Positions 19,252 to 27,700 of a DNA stretch of 43,689 nucleotides are shown here, piece by piece; position 1 is the first letter of the stretch, and every line of letters starts with the position of its first letter. The DNA comes from Syntrophothermus sp. DTU052 (lineage in GTDB: Bacteria; Bacillota; Syntrophomonadia; Syntrophomonadales; DTU052). The notes under the pieces were generated by a model. That model ran no database searches. It saw only the letters and a list, made by a program, of their open reading frames with translations, and was not told where the DNA came from. The stretch is taken from positions 7,049 through 50,737 of the forward strand of contig LFRU01000082.1 of assembly GCA_001512495.1 (NCBI GenBank), read 5' to 3'. The translations under genes were made by a program, and so were the position numbers.

Positions 19252-20424
19252 TTGCCAATCACTCTTACTGGAAAGGAATGGTTTTTGGAGGAGGGTGCCA
19301 AAGTCTATATTGTGGACACCACTTTGCGTGACGGGGAACAGACCGCCGGGGTGGTATTTTCAAATGAGGAAAAGATTCAAATCGCCAGGTATCTTGATGA
19401 GCTGGGGGTTGATCAGATCGAGGCCGGTATTCCGGTGATGGGCGGCGATGAGAAGAAGTGCATCCGCGAGATTGTTGAGATGGGCCTGAAGGCCAGCATA
19501 ATGGCCTGGAATCGCGCGGTAATCAATGATATCAAAGAATCAATTGAATGCGGTGTTGATGCGGTTGCCATATCCATCTCGGCTTCGGATATTCATATAG
19601 AGTATAAGCTGCAGACTACCAGGGAGGATGTCCTTAAGCGCATGGCAGATGCGGTCAAGTTTGCCAAGGACCAGGGACTGTATGCATCAGTTAATGCCGA
19701 GGATGCTTCCCGGGCTCATATGGATTTTCTGGTGGAGTTTGCCCTGACTGCCAAACACTGCGGAGCTGATCGTCTCCGCTTCTGTGATACCGTGGGTATA
19801 CTTGATCCCCTGACTACCTATCACAAGATCAGCACCTTGGTTAACTCGGTGGGGCTGGATATAGAGATGCATACCCACAATGATTTTGGGCTGGCAACTG
19901 CCAACTCCCTGGCCGGGGTCTATGCCGGTGCCGGGTATGTGGGGGTAACCATAAACGGTCTGGGAGAAAGAGCCGGAAATGCCTCCCTGCAGGAGGTAGT
20001 TATGGGATTGAAACACCTTATGGGGCTGGATTTAAGATTTAAGACCGAGATGTTCCGTGAAGTGGCAGAGTACGTGGCCCGGGCTTCAGGAAGGACCCTG
20101 TCTCCGGCCCATCCCATCGTGGGGACCAACATTTTTGCTCATGAATCCGGAATCCACGGAGACGGGGTGCTTAAGAACCCCATGAACTATGAAGCCTTTT
20201 CCCCCCAGGAAGTGGGGCTGGAACGCCAGATCGTTATCGGCAAGCACTCGGGAACCAACGCATTAAAAGCCAAGTTTATCGAGTATGAGATAGACCTCAC
20301 CGACGAACAGGCCAAGGATCTGCTGGCGTTGGTCAGAGCCACGGCCATTGAGCTGAAAAGGCCGCTGTTTGATAAAGAACTGGCGGCATTATATGAAAAT
20401 TACATGAAGGGGAGAGAAAAGTAA
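19252..20424 (+). CDS. Homocitrate/isopropylmalate synthase family protein, probable Re-citrate synthase
   Basis: The 390-residue DRE-TIM acyltransferase has DTTLRDGEQTAGVVFSNEEK, the metal motif MHTHNDFGLATANS and GLGERAGNASLQEVVMGL. It closely resembles NifV-type homocitrate synthases, and this family also contains the Re-face citrate synthase of Clostridium kluyveri. Its immediate neighbours are a two-subunit aconitase-type hydratase and a true NADP-isocitrate dehydrogenase, and no other citrate synthase is seen. I therefore infer that it condenses acetyl-CoA with oxaloacetate; homocitrate synthesis is the alternative. It starts at TTG 19252, nine bases after AAAGGAG. No leucine-feedback LeuA domain is present. 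Confidence 0.75.
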   Translation: MPITLTGKEWFLEEGAKVYIVDTTLRDGEQTAGVVFSNEEKIQIARYLDELGVDQIEAGIPVMGGDEKKCIREIVEMGLKASIMAWNRAVINDIKESIECGVDAVAISISASDIHIEYKLQTTREDVLKRMADAVKFAKDQGLYASVNAEDASRAHMDFLVEFALTAKHCGADRLRFCDTVGILDPLTTYHKISTLVNSVGLDIEMHTHNDFGLATANSLAGVYAGAGYVGVTINGLGERAGNASLQEVVMGLKHLMGLDLRFKTEMFREVAEYVARASGRTLSPAHPIVGTNIFAHESGIHGDGVLKNPMNYEAFSPQEVGLERQIVIGKHSGTNALKAKFIEYEIDLTDEQAKDLLALVRATAIELKRPLFDKELAALYENYMKGREK

Positions 20425-20425
20425 A

Positions 20426-21682
20426 TTGGGCAAAACGATCGCAGAAAAAATCCTGTCTATGAAGTCCGGTGTTGATGCCAGGGCCAATGACATTGTGATA
20501 GCCGATCTTGATTTTGTTATGGGGCAGGACGGGACCTCCCCCCTGGCTATACAGGCCTTTGCCGAGATGGGAGGCCTTCGGATTTTCGACCCCGGGCGGG
20601 TGGCCATGGTCATTGACCACAGTGCCCCCAGCCCCCTGGAAGGGGTTTCTGCTCTCCACAAGAAGATGCGCGATTTTGCAGAGCGTTATGAGGTTATGCT
20701 CTACGATATTGGGGAAGGAGTCTGTCACCAACTGGTTCCCGAAAAGGGGCATGTAGCTCCTGGAACCCTGGTCATCGGGGCTGACAGCCATACCTGCACC
20801 TACGGGGCTCTAAATGCCTTTGCGACCGGGGTCGGTTCCACCGACCTGGCTGCAGGGATGATTTCCGGGAAGCTGTGGTTCAAGGTTCCCGAAACCTTTA
20901 AGTTTGTGCTCCATGGGGAGCTGCCGCCGGGGGTATTTTCCAAGGACCTCATCCTCTATCTGATTGGGGATGTTACTGCCGATGGAGCGACTTACATGGC
21001 AGCAGAATACGTGGGAGAGGCCATCAGGGCCCTGTCGGTGGAGGCTCGGTTTACCATCAGCAATATGGCGATTGAGATGGGGGCCAAGGTGGGATTGATG
21101 GAGGCCGACGAGAAGACGGAAGCCTGGGTCAAAGAGCACTCTTCCCTCCCCTATAAACCGGTATTTGCCGATCCCGATGCGGTTTATGCTCAGGTAAAGG
21201 AGTATGATGTGAGCAAACTGGAACCTCAGGTGGCCAAGCCTCATACCGTTGATAATGTCTCCCCGATTGGAGAGGTGGCCGGCATTGAGGTCCAGCAGTG
21301 TGTGATCGGCACCTGCACCAACGGCAGGCTGGAAGACCTTCGTATCGCTGCGACAATCCTGGAGGGGAAAAAGATTCATCCCCGCACCAGGTTGATTGTA
21401 GCTCCCTCCTCCCGTAAGGTTTTCCTGGATGCCATTCGGGAAGGGATTATCAGCACCCTGGTGGAAGCGGGAGCAGCCGTAGTAACCCCGGGCTGTGGTC
21501 CCTGTGTGGGAACTCACAACGGGGTGCCGTCGGACGGGGAAAATGTGATTGCCACCTCCAACCGGAACTTCAAGGGCCGCATGGGAAATAACAAGGCTTT
21601 CATATACCTGGGGTCACCGGCCACGGTGGCGGCCTCGGCGATAGCCGGGAAAATCAGCGACCCGAGAGAATACTGGAGGTAG
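20426..21682 (+). CDS. Aconitase/homoaconitase/isopropylmalate-isomerase family, large subunit
   Basis: A 418-residue [4Fe-4S] hydro-lyase large subunit of the LeuC/HacA type. The cluster Cys residues are in GADSHTCTYGALNAF, CVIGTCTNGRLEDL and VTPGCGPCVGTHNG. The SNMAIEMGAKVGLMEAD segment is typical of the family. It begins at TTG 20426, immediately after the synthase stop, with a GGGGAG site inside that gene. In this operon it most likely interconverts citrate and isocitrate together with the following small subunit, rather than acting in leucine synthesis, since no leuA or leuB lies nearby. Substrate is inferred from context. Confidence 0.85.
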   Translation: MGKTIAEKILSMKSGVDARANDIVIADLDFVMGQDGTSPLAIQAFAEMGGLRIFDPGRVAMVIDHSAPSPLEGVSALHKKMRDFAERYEVMLYDIGEGVCHQLVPEKGHVAPGTLVIGADSHTCTYGALNAFATGVGSTDLAAGMISGKLWFKVPETFKFVLHGELPPGVFSKDLILYLIGDVTADGATYMAAEYVGEAIRALSVEARFTISNMAIEMGAKVGLMEADEKTEAWVKEHSSLPYKPVFADPDAVYAQVKEYDVSKLEPQVAKPHTVDNVSPIGEVAGIEVQQCVIGTCTNGRLEDLRIAATILEGKKIHPRTRLIVAPSSRKVFLDAIREGIISTLVEAGAAVVTPGCGPCVGTHNGVPSDGENVIATSNRNFKGRMGNNKAFIYLGSPATVAASAIAGKISDPREYWR

Positions 21683-21692
21683 GTGGATACTA

Positions 21693-22193
21693 ATGAATTT
21701 CAGAGGTAAGGCTCACAAATTCGGCGATGACGTAAATACGGATTATATCATCTCGGGGCGATATAAGTTCAAGACCCTCGACATGAAGGAACTGGCAAAA
21801 CATGTCATGGAAGACCTGGACCCCGAGTTTTATGCCAAGCTGAACAAGGGTGACTTCATTGTCGCCGGCAAGAATTTTGGCTGCGGTTCCTCTCGGGAGC
21901 AGGCACCCCTGGCGATAATCAATGCTGATATCAGCGCGGTTATTGCCAAGTCCTTCGCCAGGATTTTTTACCGCAATGCCATCAATACCGGTTTGCCGCT
22001 CCTGGAATGCGATACGGATCTGATTAATCCGGGAGATGAACTGGAGGTTGATCTGAGCCGGGGAATCGTACGGAATCTGACCCGGAATATGGATATACAA
22101 GTAACACCGCTGCCACCCGTTATGCTGAAGATACTATCCGAGGGTGGACTGGTGGAGCACTTTAAGAAGAATGGGACATTCAATTTGGAGTAA
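21693..22193 (+). CDS. Aconitase/homoaconitase/isopropylmalate-isomerase family, small subunit
   Basis: The 166-residue swivel subunit partners with the preceding large subunit. It has [17 protein letters not shown], the active-site [14 protein letters not shown] motif and an [18 protein letters not shown] segment. The loop after the DYIISGRY motif reads YKFKT. Methanogen isopropylmalate and homoaconitate enzymes are described with YLV- or YLRT-type loops, so the substrate pocket may differ; this fits citrate/isocitrate but does not prove it. ATG 21693 follows GGAGG by eleven bases. Confidence 0.85.
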   Translation: MNFRGKAHKFGDDVNTDYIISGRYKFKTLDMKELAKHVMEDLDPEFYAKLNKGDFIVAGKNFGCGSSREQAPLAIINADISAVIAKSFARIFYRNAINTGLPLLECDTDLINPGDELEVDLSRGIVRNLTRNMDIQVTPLPPVMLKILSEGGLVEHFKKNGTFNLE

Positions 22194-22267
22194 ACAGGTT
22201 GTGGAGACAGGGCGAAGCCGGGGACTGTTCCCATGCTTCAAACATAATAAGCTGGAGGTTCTGAAAC

Positions 22268-23545
22268 TTGGTAACGACAACGCATGGACAGAGAATACAG
22301 ATTGAAAACAATCATCTCAAGGTTCCCGACCACCCGATTATTCCTTTCATTGAGGGCGACGGTACCGGGCCGGATATTTGGGCGGCGGCTTCCCGAGTTT
22401 TGGAGGCGGCCGTTGCCAAGGCTTACGGGGACAGCAGGTCAATCGTCTGGAAGGAGGTCCTGGCCGGGGAGAAGGCCTTTACAGAGACCGGCCAATGGCT
22501 GCCGGATGAGACCCTGGAAACCATCCGGCATTACCTGGTTGCCATTAAGGGTCCTCTTACCACTCCGGTGGGTGGCGGCATCCGTTCCCTCAATGTGGCC
22601 TTGCGGCAGGAGCTGGACCTATATGCCTGCGTCCGCCCTGTTCGCTGGTTTAAAGGGGTTCCTTCCCCGGTGAAAAGGCCATGGGACACGGATATGGTTA
22701 TTTTCCGGGAGAACACCGAGGATATCTATGCCGGTATCGAATACCCCGTGGGATCCGAAGAGGCCGACAAGCTGCTGAGGTTTCTGCGAGAAGAGATGAA
22801 AGTTGACAAAATCAGGTTCCCCGATACTTCCGGCTTCGGTATCAAGCCGGTTTCCGAAGAAGGTTCCAAGCGGCTGGTGCGGGCCGCCATACGGTATGCC
22901 ATCAAGGAGGGGCGAAAGAGTGTAACCCTGGTTCATAAAGGCAACATCATGAAGTATACCGAAGGAGCTTTCAAGCAGTGGGGTTATCAGGTGGCAGAAG
23001 AGGAATTCGGCAACCAGGTTTTCACCTGGAACCAGTACGATCTCATCAAGGAAGCAAAGGGTGAAGATGCTGCCAACCAGGCTCAGAGGATGGCCGAGTC
23101 CGAAGGTCGGATCATCGTCAAGGATGCCATTGCCGATATTTTCCTGCAGCAGATATTGACCCGGCCCCGGGAGTTCTCAGTGGTAGCCACCCTGAATCTA
23201 AACGGGGACTATATCTCCGATGCCCTGGCCGCTCAGGTAGGAGGCATTGGCATAGCGCCGGGTGCCAACATCAATTATGAAACCGGTCACGCCATATTTG
23301 AGGCCACTCACGGCACCGCTCCCAAATACGCCGGGCTGGACAAGGTGAATCCCTCCTCGGTAATACTCTCGGGGGAGATGATGCTCCGCTATCTGGGATG
23401 GGACGAAGCCGCTTCGCTGATAGTAACAGCCTTGGAAAGAACGATCGACAAGAAGGTTGTGACCTATGACTTTGCCCGCCTGATGGAAGGAGCCATCGAG
23501 GTCAAGTGCTCGCAGTTTGCAGATGAACTGATTAAAAATATGTGA
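22268..23545 (+). CDS. icd: NADP-dependent isocitrate dehydrogenase
   Basis: The 425-residue type I isocitrate dehydrogenase makes 2-oxoglutarate. The substrate serine (E. coli Ser113) is Ser107 in [13 protein letters not shown], which separates it from isopropylmalate and homoisocitrate dehydrogenases. NADP-specific determinants are kept: Lys-Tyr in [13 protein letters not shown] and Tyr/Arg in [11 protein letters not shown]. The start is TTG 22268 with GGAGG twelve bases upstream. It is the last gene of the operon, ahead of a strong terminator hairpin. Product 2-oxoglutarate would feed glutamate synthesis and supply NADPH. Confidence 0.94.
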   Translation: MVTTTHGQRIQIENNHLKVPDHPIIPFIEGDGTGPDIWAAASRVLEAAVAKAYGDSRSIVWKEVLAGEKAFTETGQWLPDETLETIRHYLVAIKGPLTTPVGGGIRSLNVALRQELDLYACVRPVRWFKGVPSPVKRPWDTDMVIFRENTEDIYAGIEYPVGSEEADKLLRFLREEMKVDKIRFPDTSGFGIKPVSEEGSKRLVRAAIRYAIKEGRKSVTLVHKGNIMKYTEGAFKQWGYQVAEEEFGNQVFTWNQYDLIKEAKGEDAANQAQRMAESEGRIIVKDAIADIFLQQILTRPREFSVVATLNLNGDYISDALAAQVGGIGIAPGANINYETGHAIFEATHGTAPKYAGLDKVNPSSVILSGEMMLRYLGWDEAASLIVTALERTIDKKVVTYDFARLMEGAIEVKCSQFADELIKNM

Positions 23546-23581
23546 GAACCGGAAGGTCCGGCAGCAACAGAAAAGATACTT

Positions 23582-23623
23582 AAAGGGGAGCCGAGGATGA
23601 TGCCCGGTTCCCCTTTAATTATT
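23582..23623 (+). terminator. Intrinsic terminator after icd
   Basis: AAAGGGGAGCCG (23582-23593) pairs with CGGTTCCCCTTT (23605-23616) as a 12-bp stem with one G-U pair and an 11-base loop. The following AATTATT is a short, imperfect U-tract. It separates the citrate operon from the iron operon. Confidence 0.8.
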
Positions 23624-23693
23624 CTCGACGATCCTGTGCATGGCCGGGGGGATGATGTTCACCGGAGTAAGCATAAATTTATTTGGAAAATGC

Positions 23694-23722
23694 TTGACAA
23701 AACCGATGGCAGAACTTATATT
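23694..23722 (+). promoter_or_regulatory. Sigma-A promoter of the DtxR-FeoA gene
   Basis: TTGACA (23694-23699) and TATATT (23717-23722) are separated by exactly 17 bases. Transcription would start near 23729, just ahead of the operator at 23733. This is one of the two clearest complete promoters in the window. Confidence 0.85.
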
Positions 23723-23732
23723 TAACTAGAAA

Positions 23733-23748
23733 GTTAGCCTTACCTAAC
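23733..23748 (+). promoter_or_regulatory. DtxR-family operator 1 (autoregulatory)
   Basis: GTTAGCCTTACCTAAC has perfect 5-base arms (GTTAG/CTAAC) around six bases and resembles the TTAGG-type sites of DtxR/IdeR regulators. It begins four bases after the predicted transcription start, so binding would block the promoter. The same arms recur before feoB. Confidence 0.8.
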
Positions 23749-23763
23749 AATGAGGTGTATCCG

Positions 23764-24402
23764 ATGCCCAAAAAGTTGTCTCCATCAATGCAGGACTACC
23801 TGGAAACGATACTGGACCTTTCCTCAACCGATGACGAGGTTAGGATTACCGACATTGCCAACCGGCTCAATATATCCAAGGCCAGTACCAACCAGGCCAT
23901 AGGAGGGTTGGTGAAGCGGGGCATGGTGACACACCGCCATTACGGACCGGTGACCTTGACCGAAATGGGGAGGTCGGAAGCGGAGAAGATCCGTTATCGC
24001 CACGATGTGCTGAAGAAACTGTTAATTGACGTAATGAAAGTAGACCCGGAAGTGGCGGAACAGGATGCCTGCTTAATGGAACATACCATAAGCCAGGAGA
24101 CGTTAACCAAGCTGGTTAGTTTCATGGAGACTTATGTCGTTGGAAGGGAGGAGACCGAAATGCCGGAAAAGACCTATACCAGATTAAGTGATCTCATGGT
24201 GGGAACCAAAGCGATAATCAAGAAAATCGTGTCCAGCGGCAGCATTAAGAAAAGAATACTGGAAATGGGTCTCACCGTAGGGACCACGGTTGAGGTCAAG
24301 GGGGTAGCTCCCATGGGAGATCCGATTGATGTGCTGGTTAAAGGCTACCATTTGAGTCTCCGCAAAAAGGAAGCGTCGTTAGTTTTGGTGGAGGTGGTAT
24401 GA
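23764..24402 (+). CDS. DtxR-family iron-dependent repressor with C-terminal FeoA domain
   Basis: In 212 residues, the winged helix (about 1-70, [24 protein letters not shown]) and metal/dimer domain (70-125) are followed by a FeoA/SH3-like domain (about 140-212, [16 protein letters not shown]...[20 protein letters not shown]). Ligand candidates include His80, Cys103, Glu106 and His107. A Cys in this place (DACLMEH) matches iron-sensing DtxR/IdeR rather than MntR, which has Glu. ATG 23764 follows GAGGTG by six bases; GTG 23755 upstream is less well placed. Operators at its own promoter and before feoB imply that iron-loaded protein represses both. There is no separate feoA gene here. Confidence 0.88.
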   Translation: MPKKLSPSMQDYLETILDLSSTDDEVRITDIANRLNISKASTNQAIGGLVKRGMVTHRHYGPVTLTEMGRSEAEKIRYRHDVLKKLLIDVMKVDPEVAEQDACLMEHTISQETLTKLVSFMETYVVGREETEMPEKTYTRLSDLMVGTKAIIKKIVSSGSIKKRILEMGLTVGTTVEVKGVAPMGDPIDVLVKGYHLSLRKKEASLVLVEVV

Positions 24403-24420
24403 TTCTTATTTTGCAATAAA

Positions 24421-24436
24421 GTTAGGCAAACCTAAC
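24421..24436 (+). promoter_or_regulatory. DtxR-family operator 2, upstream of feoB
   Basis: GTTAGGCAAACCTAAC repeats the GTTAG-N6-CTAAC pattern of operator 1 with a different centre, which supports recognition by the same dimer. It lies 19 bases after the regulator stop and 18 before feoB. A feoB promoter is implied but I cannot place its -35/-10 with confidence. Confidence 0.8.
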
Positions 24437-24454
24437 ATAACCGGGAGGGTTATT

Positions 24455-26518
24455 ATGAGCATTGTGCTGGAAAAGAGACCGGAGCGTGAGAAAAGACCGG
24501 CCCCCATTACCGTGGCGGTAGCGGGGAATCCCAACAGCGGCAAAACCTCAATTTTCAATAATTTAACCGGATCCCACCAGCAGGTGGGCAACTGGCCGGG
24601 GGTTACAGTGACCAAGAAGGAAGGTCAGTTGGTGATGGGATCGACCAAGGCCCGTATTGTTGACCTGCCGGGAATTTACAGCCTAGGGGCCTACAGTGAA
24701 GACGAAATGGTAGCGCGGGATTACATCCTGAGCGGGGAGCCTGATGTAATTATTGATGTTGTGGATGCGGGAAACATAGAGCGCAACCTTTATCTTACCA
24801 CCCAAATGCTGGAAGCGGGCGGAAATATCGTCATTGCTCTAAATATGCTGGATGAGGCCAGGAGACAGAACATTCATATTGATGTACGTGCTCTGGCTGA
24901 CCGTTTGGGGATTCCGGTGGTACCGACGGTTGCCCGTTTGCAGCAGGGTATGAAGGAACTGGTGGAGGCTGTGCTGGAAGACGCCGGGCAATCCAAACCC
25001 AAGCCGTTTCGCATCTACTATGGAGAATTGATTGAATCCGAACTGGAGATCCTGGAAGAGCTGGTGAAAACGGTTCCTGAACTAACGGCCCGTCTCCATC
25101 CCCGCTATGTGGCGGTCAAACTCTTGGAGGATGAGGATTGGCTGCATAAGAAGATTGAGGCCCTGAACGGGGATACGCGGGAGCGCCTTATGATGGCCGC
25201 CGGCGACAGCATTAACCGCCTCAGGAAGCATTACGGGGAGGATCTTGATTCCGCCCTGATAGAACAGCGATACAGTTTTATTGCCGACCTCTTAAAAGGA
25301 GTTGTGACCAGGTCGGAGGACAAAAAGGAAAAAGATACCTTTACAGAAGTTGTTGACCGGGTGGTCCTCAATCGTTACCTGGGAATCCCGATATTTTTGT
25401 TGGTGATGTTCGGAATGTTCCAGACCACCTTTACTCTTGGCGCTCCATTGAGCGATATGATCGAGACCTTCTTTGCCTGGTTGGGAGGTTGGGTTGCGGG
25501 AGGAATAAGCAGTCCGCTGATGTCTTCACTTATTGTGGATGCTGTGATCGGCGGGGTGGGATCGGTCCTGGTCTTTGTGCCTCCCATCTTCCTGTTATTC
25601 CTCATAATATCCATATTGGAGGACAGTGGTTATATGGCACGAGCCGCCTATATAATGGACCGGTTCATGCAGAATCTGGGGTTGCACGGCCGCTCTTTTA
25701 TTCCTCTATTGATCGGGTTTGGCTGTAACGTGCCCGCGGTAATGGCGGCCCGTTCCCTGGAAAATAAGGGGGATCGGCTGACCACGATTCTGATAGCGCC
25801 CCTGATGTCATGTGCGGCGCGGCTCCCGGTTTATGTCTTGTTTGTCGGTATCTTTTTCACTGCCTATCAGGGGCTGGCGGTTTTCTCGCTATATCTCTTG
25901 GGCATAGTGCTGGCGATTATTGCCGCTCATTTGTTTAAGAAGTTCCTGTTCCGGGGGGAGGAGGCCCCGTTTATATTGGAGATCCCACCATACCGCATCC
26001 CAACCCTGAAAACGGCTCTGCTGCATATGTGGGAGCGGGGAAGTCAATTCCTTAAAAAGGCGGGAACCATAATCTTTGCGGCGGTGGTTCTGGTGTGGGC
26101 TATGTCCAATCTACCGTGGGGCGTGGAATATGCCAGTCAGGAGAGCCTCATGGGTATGATGGGCAGTTGGTTGGCCCCGGTTTTTGAACCGTTGGGATTC
26201 GGTACCTGGCAGGCGGCCTCGGCTCTCATATTCGGCCTTCTGGCCAAAGAGATAGTGGTGGGAACCTTGGCGGTGGTCTACGGCGCCGGCGAAGTCGGCC
26301 TGGCGGCTGCCATCTCCAGTGCTTACACCCCGTTGAGCGCTTTCAGCTTTATGGTCATGGTGCTGGTATACAGCCCGTGTGTGGCCACCATTGCCGCCAT
26401 CAGGAGGGAAACCGACTCCCGCGGGTGGACTGCTTTCGCCATCGGTTACAGTCTGGTTTTGGGATGGGTGTTAGCCCTTACGGTATACCAAGGCGGAAAA
26501 CTGCTTGGTTTAGGATAA
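24455..26518 (+). CDS. feoB: Ferrous iron transporter FeoB
   Basis: FeoB is the inner-membrane Fe(II) transporter with a cytosolic GTPase. In 687 residues, the G domain (about 20-190) has G1 [10 protein letters not shown]3 DLPGIYSL and G4 ALNMLDE, followed by a helical insertion domain. The membrane part (about 300-687) has several hydrophobic helices, the conserved [14 protein letters not shown] and [12 protein letters not shown] segments and the [16 protein letters not shown] region. GGGAGGG precedes the ATG. An iron-regulated operator sits directly upstream and a FeoB-associated small protein downstream. Confidence 0.96.
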   Translation: MSIVLEKRPEREKRPAPITVAVAGNPNSGKTSIFNNLTGSHQQVGNWPGVTVTKKEGQLVMGSTKARIVDLPGIYSLGAYSEDEMVARDYILSGEPDVIIDVVDAGNIERNLYLTTQMLEAGGNIVIALNMLDEARRQNIHIDVRALADRLGIPVVPTVARLQQGMKELVEAVLEDAGQSKPKPFRIYYGELIESELEILEELVKTVPELTARLHPRYVAVKLLEDEDWLHKKIEALNGDTRERLMMAAGDSINRLRKHYGEDLDSALIEQRYSFIADLLKGVVTRSEDKKEKDTFTEVVDRVVLNRYLGIPIFLLVMFGMFQTTFTLGAPLSDMIETFFAWLGGWVAGGISSPLMSSLIVDAVIGGVGSVLVFVPPIFLLFLIISILEDSGYMARAAYIMDRFMQNLGLHGRSFIPLLIGFGCNVPAVMAARSLENKGDRLTTILIAPLMSCAARLPVYVLFVGIFFTAYQGLAVFSLYLLGIVLAIIAAHLFKKFLFRGEEAPFILEIPPYRIPTLKTALLHMWERGSQFLKKAGTIIFAAVVLVWAMSNLPWGVEYASQESLMGMMGSWLAPVFEPLGFGTWQAASALIFGLLAKEIVVGTLAVVYGAGEVGLAAAISSAYTPLSAFSFMVMVLVYSPCVATIAAIRRETDSRGWTAFAIGYSLVLGWVLALTVYQGGKLLGLG

Positions 26519-26538
26519 TTTGAGGGGAGGGATCTCGG

Positions 26539-26718
26539 GTGGAAACTGTTATTATCTTGATTATTGGGGCACTGGCTTTGTTTTTGATCATAAAAAGAGT
26601 CTTCTCACGGTCCGGCAGGTCCAGCGGGTGCGACGGGCCATGCAACTGCGGTTGCGGGGATTACTCATGCACATACAACACGAACCCGGATACGGATGTG
26701 ACGGGTTCGAACAAGTAG
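26539..26718 (+). CDS. FeoB-associated Cys-rich small membrane protein
   Basis: A 59-residue open frame starts at GTG 26539 after GGGGAGG and GGGAT, 20 bases beyond feoB. One transmembrane helix (VIILIIGALALFLIIKRVF) is followed by a short cytosolic or external tail with six Cys in SSGCDGPCNCGCGDYSC. This is the pattern of the FeoB_associated family found next to feoB in Bacillota. Its role is not known; metal handling at the FeoB pore is often assumed. A stable hairpin follows. Confidence 0.85.
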   Translation: METVIILIIGALALFLIIKRVFSRSGRSSGCDGPCNCGCGDYSCTYNTNPDTDVTGSNK

Positions 26719-26737
26719 AACAAAACGGGGACCAGCG

Positions 26738-26763
26738 GGGGGAGCACTGTGCGGTGCTCCCCC
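26738..26763 (+). terminator. Strong hairpin after the feo operon
   Basis: GGGGGAGCAC and GTGCTCCCCC pair perfectly (10 bp) around the loop TGTGCG. The bases after it are TTCTCG, not a U-run, so termination may need a factor or the hairpin may only protect the mRNA end. The remaining 183 bases to the next gene show nothing else I can support. Confidence 0.6.
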
Positions 26764-26946
26764 TTCTCGCCCTGGAATCAGAAAAAGCTGTCTCTGCCTG
26801 ATTTTCACAACGTAAGACCGTACCTGTTTGGTTTTCCCTGAGATACCATACATATCCTGACCAGTAAACGCGATTTTCCGAGTAAAGTTGGGGCAACCAG
26901 ACAAGAATAATGAAGGAGCACTTTCTGCATATAAGGGGGTAAACAG

Positions 26947-27267
26947 GTGTCCATGGTTGAAATGGCCGGAGGCATCAAGGCCGAACCCTATCCGGCCGTA
27001 GTAGGAGATCAGGTTCATATTATCTATTCCGGCCTTCTCGCCCAATCGGGGGCTGACAAGGTTTTTGTGCATATTGGCTACGGGGACAAGTGGGAAGACA
27101 GGAACGACTATGAGATGAAGCACACCGACGAAGGCTGGGAGGCTACGATAAAAATCCATCGCGGCGGACAGTTGAACTTCTGTTTCAAGGACCGGGCCAA
27201 CAACTGGGACAATAATCGGGGCTGCAACTGGAGCTATCAGATTGATCCCAGCCGTTTCAAGCAATAG
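26947..27267 (+). CDS. Stand-alone starch-binding module protein (CBM25/53-like), copy 1
   Basis: The whole 106-residue protein is one beta-sandwich carbohydrate-binding domain. VGDQVHIIYSGLL leads into VFVHIGYGDKWEDRNDYEM and the aromatic-rich LNFCFKDRANNWDNNRG, the pattern of CBM25/CBM53 modules that bind alpha-1,4-glucans. There is no signal peptide or catalytic domain, so it is probably cytosolic and binds storage glucan. GTG 26947 is seven bases after GGGGG. It is followed by a paralogue and, past a terminator, by glucan-synthesis genes, consistent with glycogen binding. Such a free module is unusual, and function is inferred. Confidence 0.8.
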   Translation: MSMVEMAGGIKAEPYPAVVGDQVHIIYSGLLAQSGADKVFVHIGYGDKWEDRNDYEMKHTDEGWEATIKIHRGGQLNFCFKDRANNWDNNRGCNWSYQIDPSRFKQ

Positions 27268-27285
27268 CGTGAAGGAGGTGTGACT

Positions 27286-27609
27286 TTGGCCAGAGCGGAA
27301 ATTGAGGGTGGAGTAATCGCCACTCCGGTTCCCATCACTGCCGGTGAATCCGTACACATCATTTACACCGGTCTTTTGTCAGAAAAGGGGGCGGATCGTG
27401 TTTATCTGCATGCCGGTTACGGTCCCAACCACGATTGGAGCAGGGTGCATGACTATGAAATGACTCGCAGCAAATGGGGCTGGGAAGCGGTAATTGATAT
27501 AGAGGATAAGGGCAGGTTTAATTTCTGCTTCCGCGACAGCGCCAACAACTGGGACAATAATAACGGCCGCAATTGGAGCTATCAGGTTCACAACGGACGC
27601 CTCTCCTAG
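27286..27609 (+). CDS. Stand-alone starch-binding module protein (CBM25/53-like), copy 2
   Basis: A 107-residue paralogue of the preceding gene keeps the same landmarks: ESVHIIYTGLL, VYLHAGYGPNHDWSRVHDYEM and FNFCFRDSANNWDNNNG. The two differ at many positions, so they are an old duplication. TTG 27286 is chosen because AGGAGG ends seven bases before it; the upstream GTG 27280 is only one base from that site. A perfect terminator hairpin follows 44 bases downstream, so the two modules form their own short transcription unit. Confidence 0.8.
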   Translation: MARAEIEGGVIATPVPITAGESVHIIYTGLLSEKGADRVYLHAGYGPNHDWSRVHDYEMTRSKWGWEAVIDIEDKGRFNFCFRDSANNWDNNNGRNWSYQVHNGRLS

Positions 27610-27653
27610 CCCTGGTTAATGGCCCCGGCTTTCAGAATCATAATTTGACGGTA

Positions 27654-27685
27654 AAAAGCTCATTCTATGGAATGAGCTTTTCTGT
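27654..27685 (+). terminator. Intrinsic terminator after the twin CBM genes
   Basis: AAAAGCTCATTC and GAATGAGCTTTT form a perfect 12-bp stem with a TATG loop and end in TTTTCTGTT. The hairpin ends 20 bases before the next start codon, so it would strongly limit readthrough into the glycosyltransferase gene unless regulated. Confidence 0.85.
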
Positions 27686-27700
27686 TACAGGAGGAATGCT

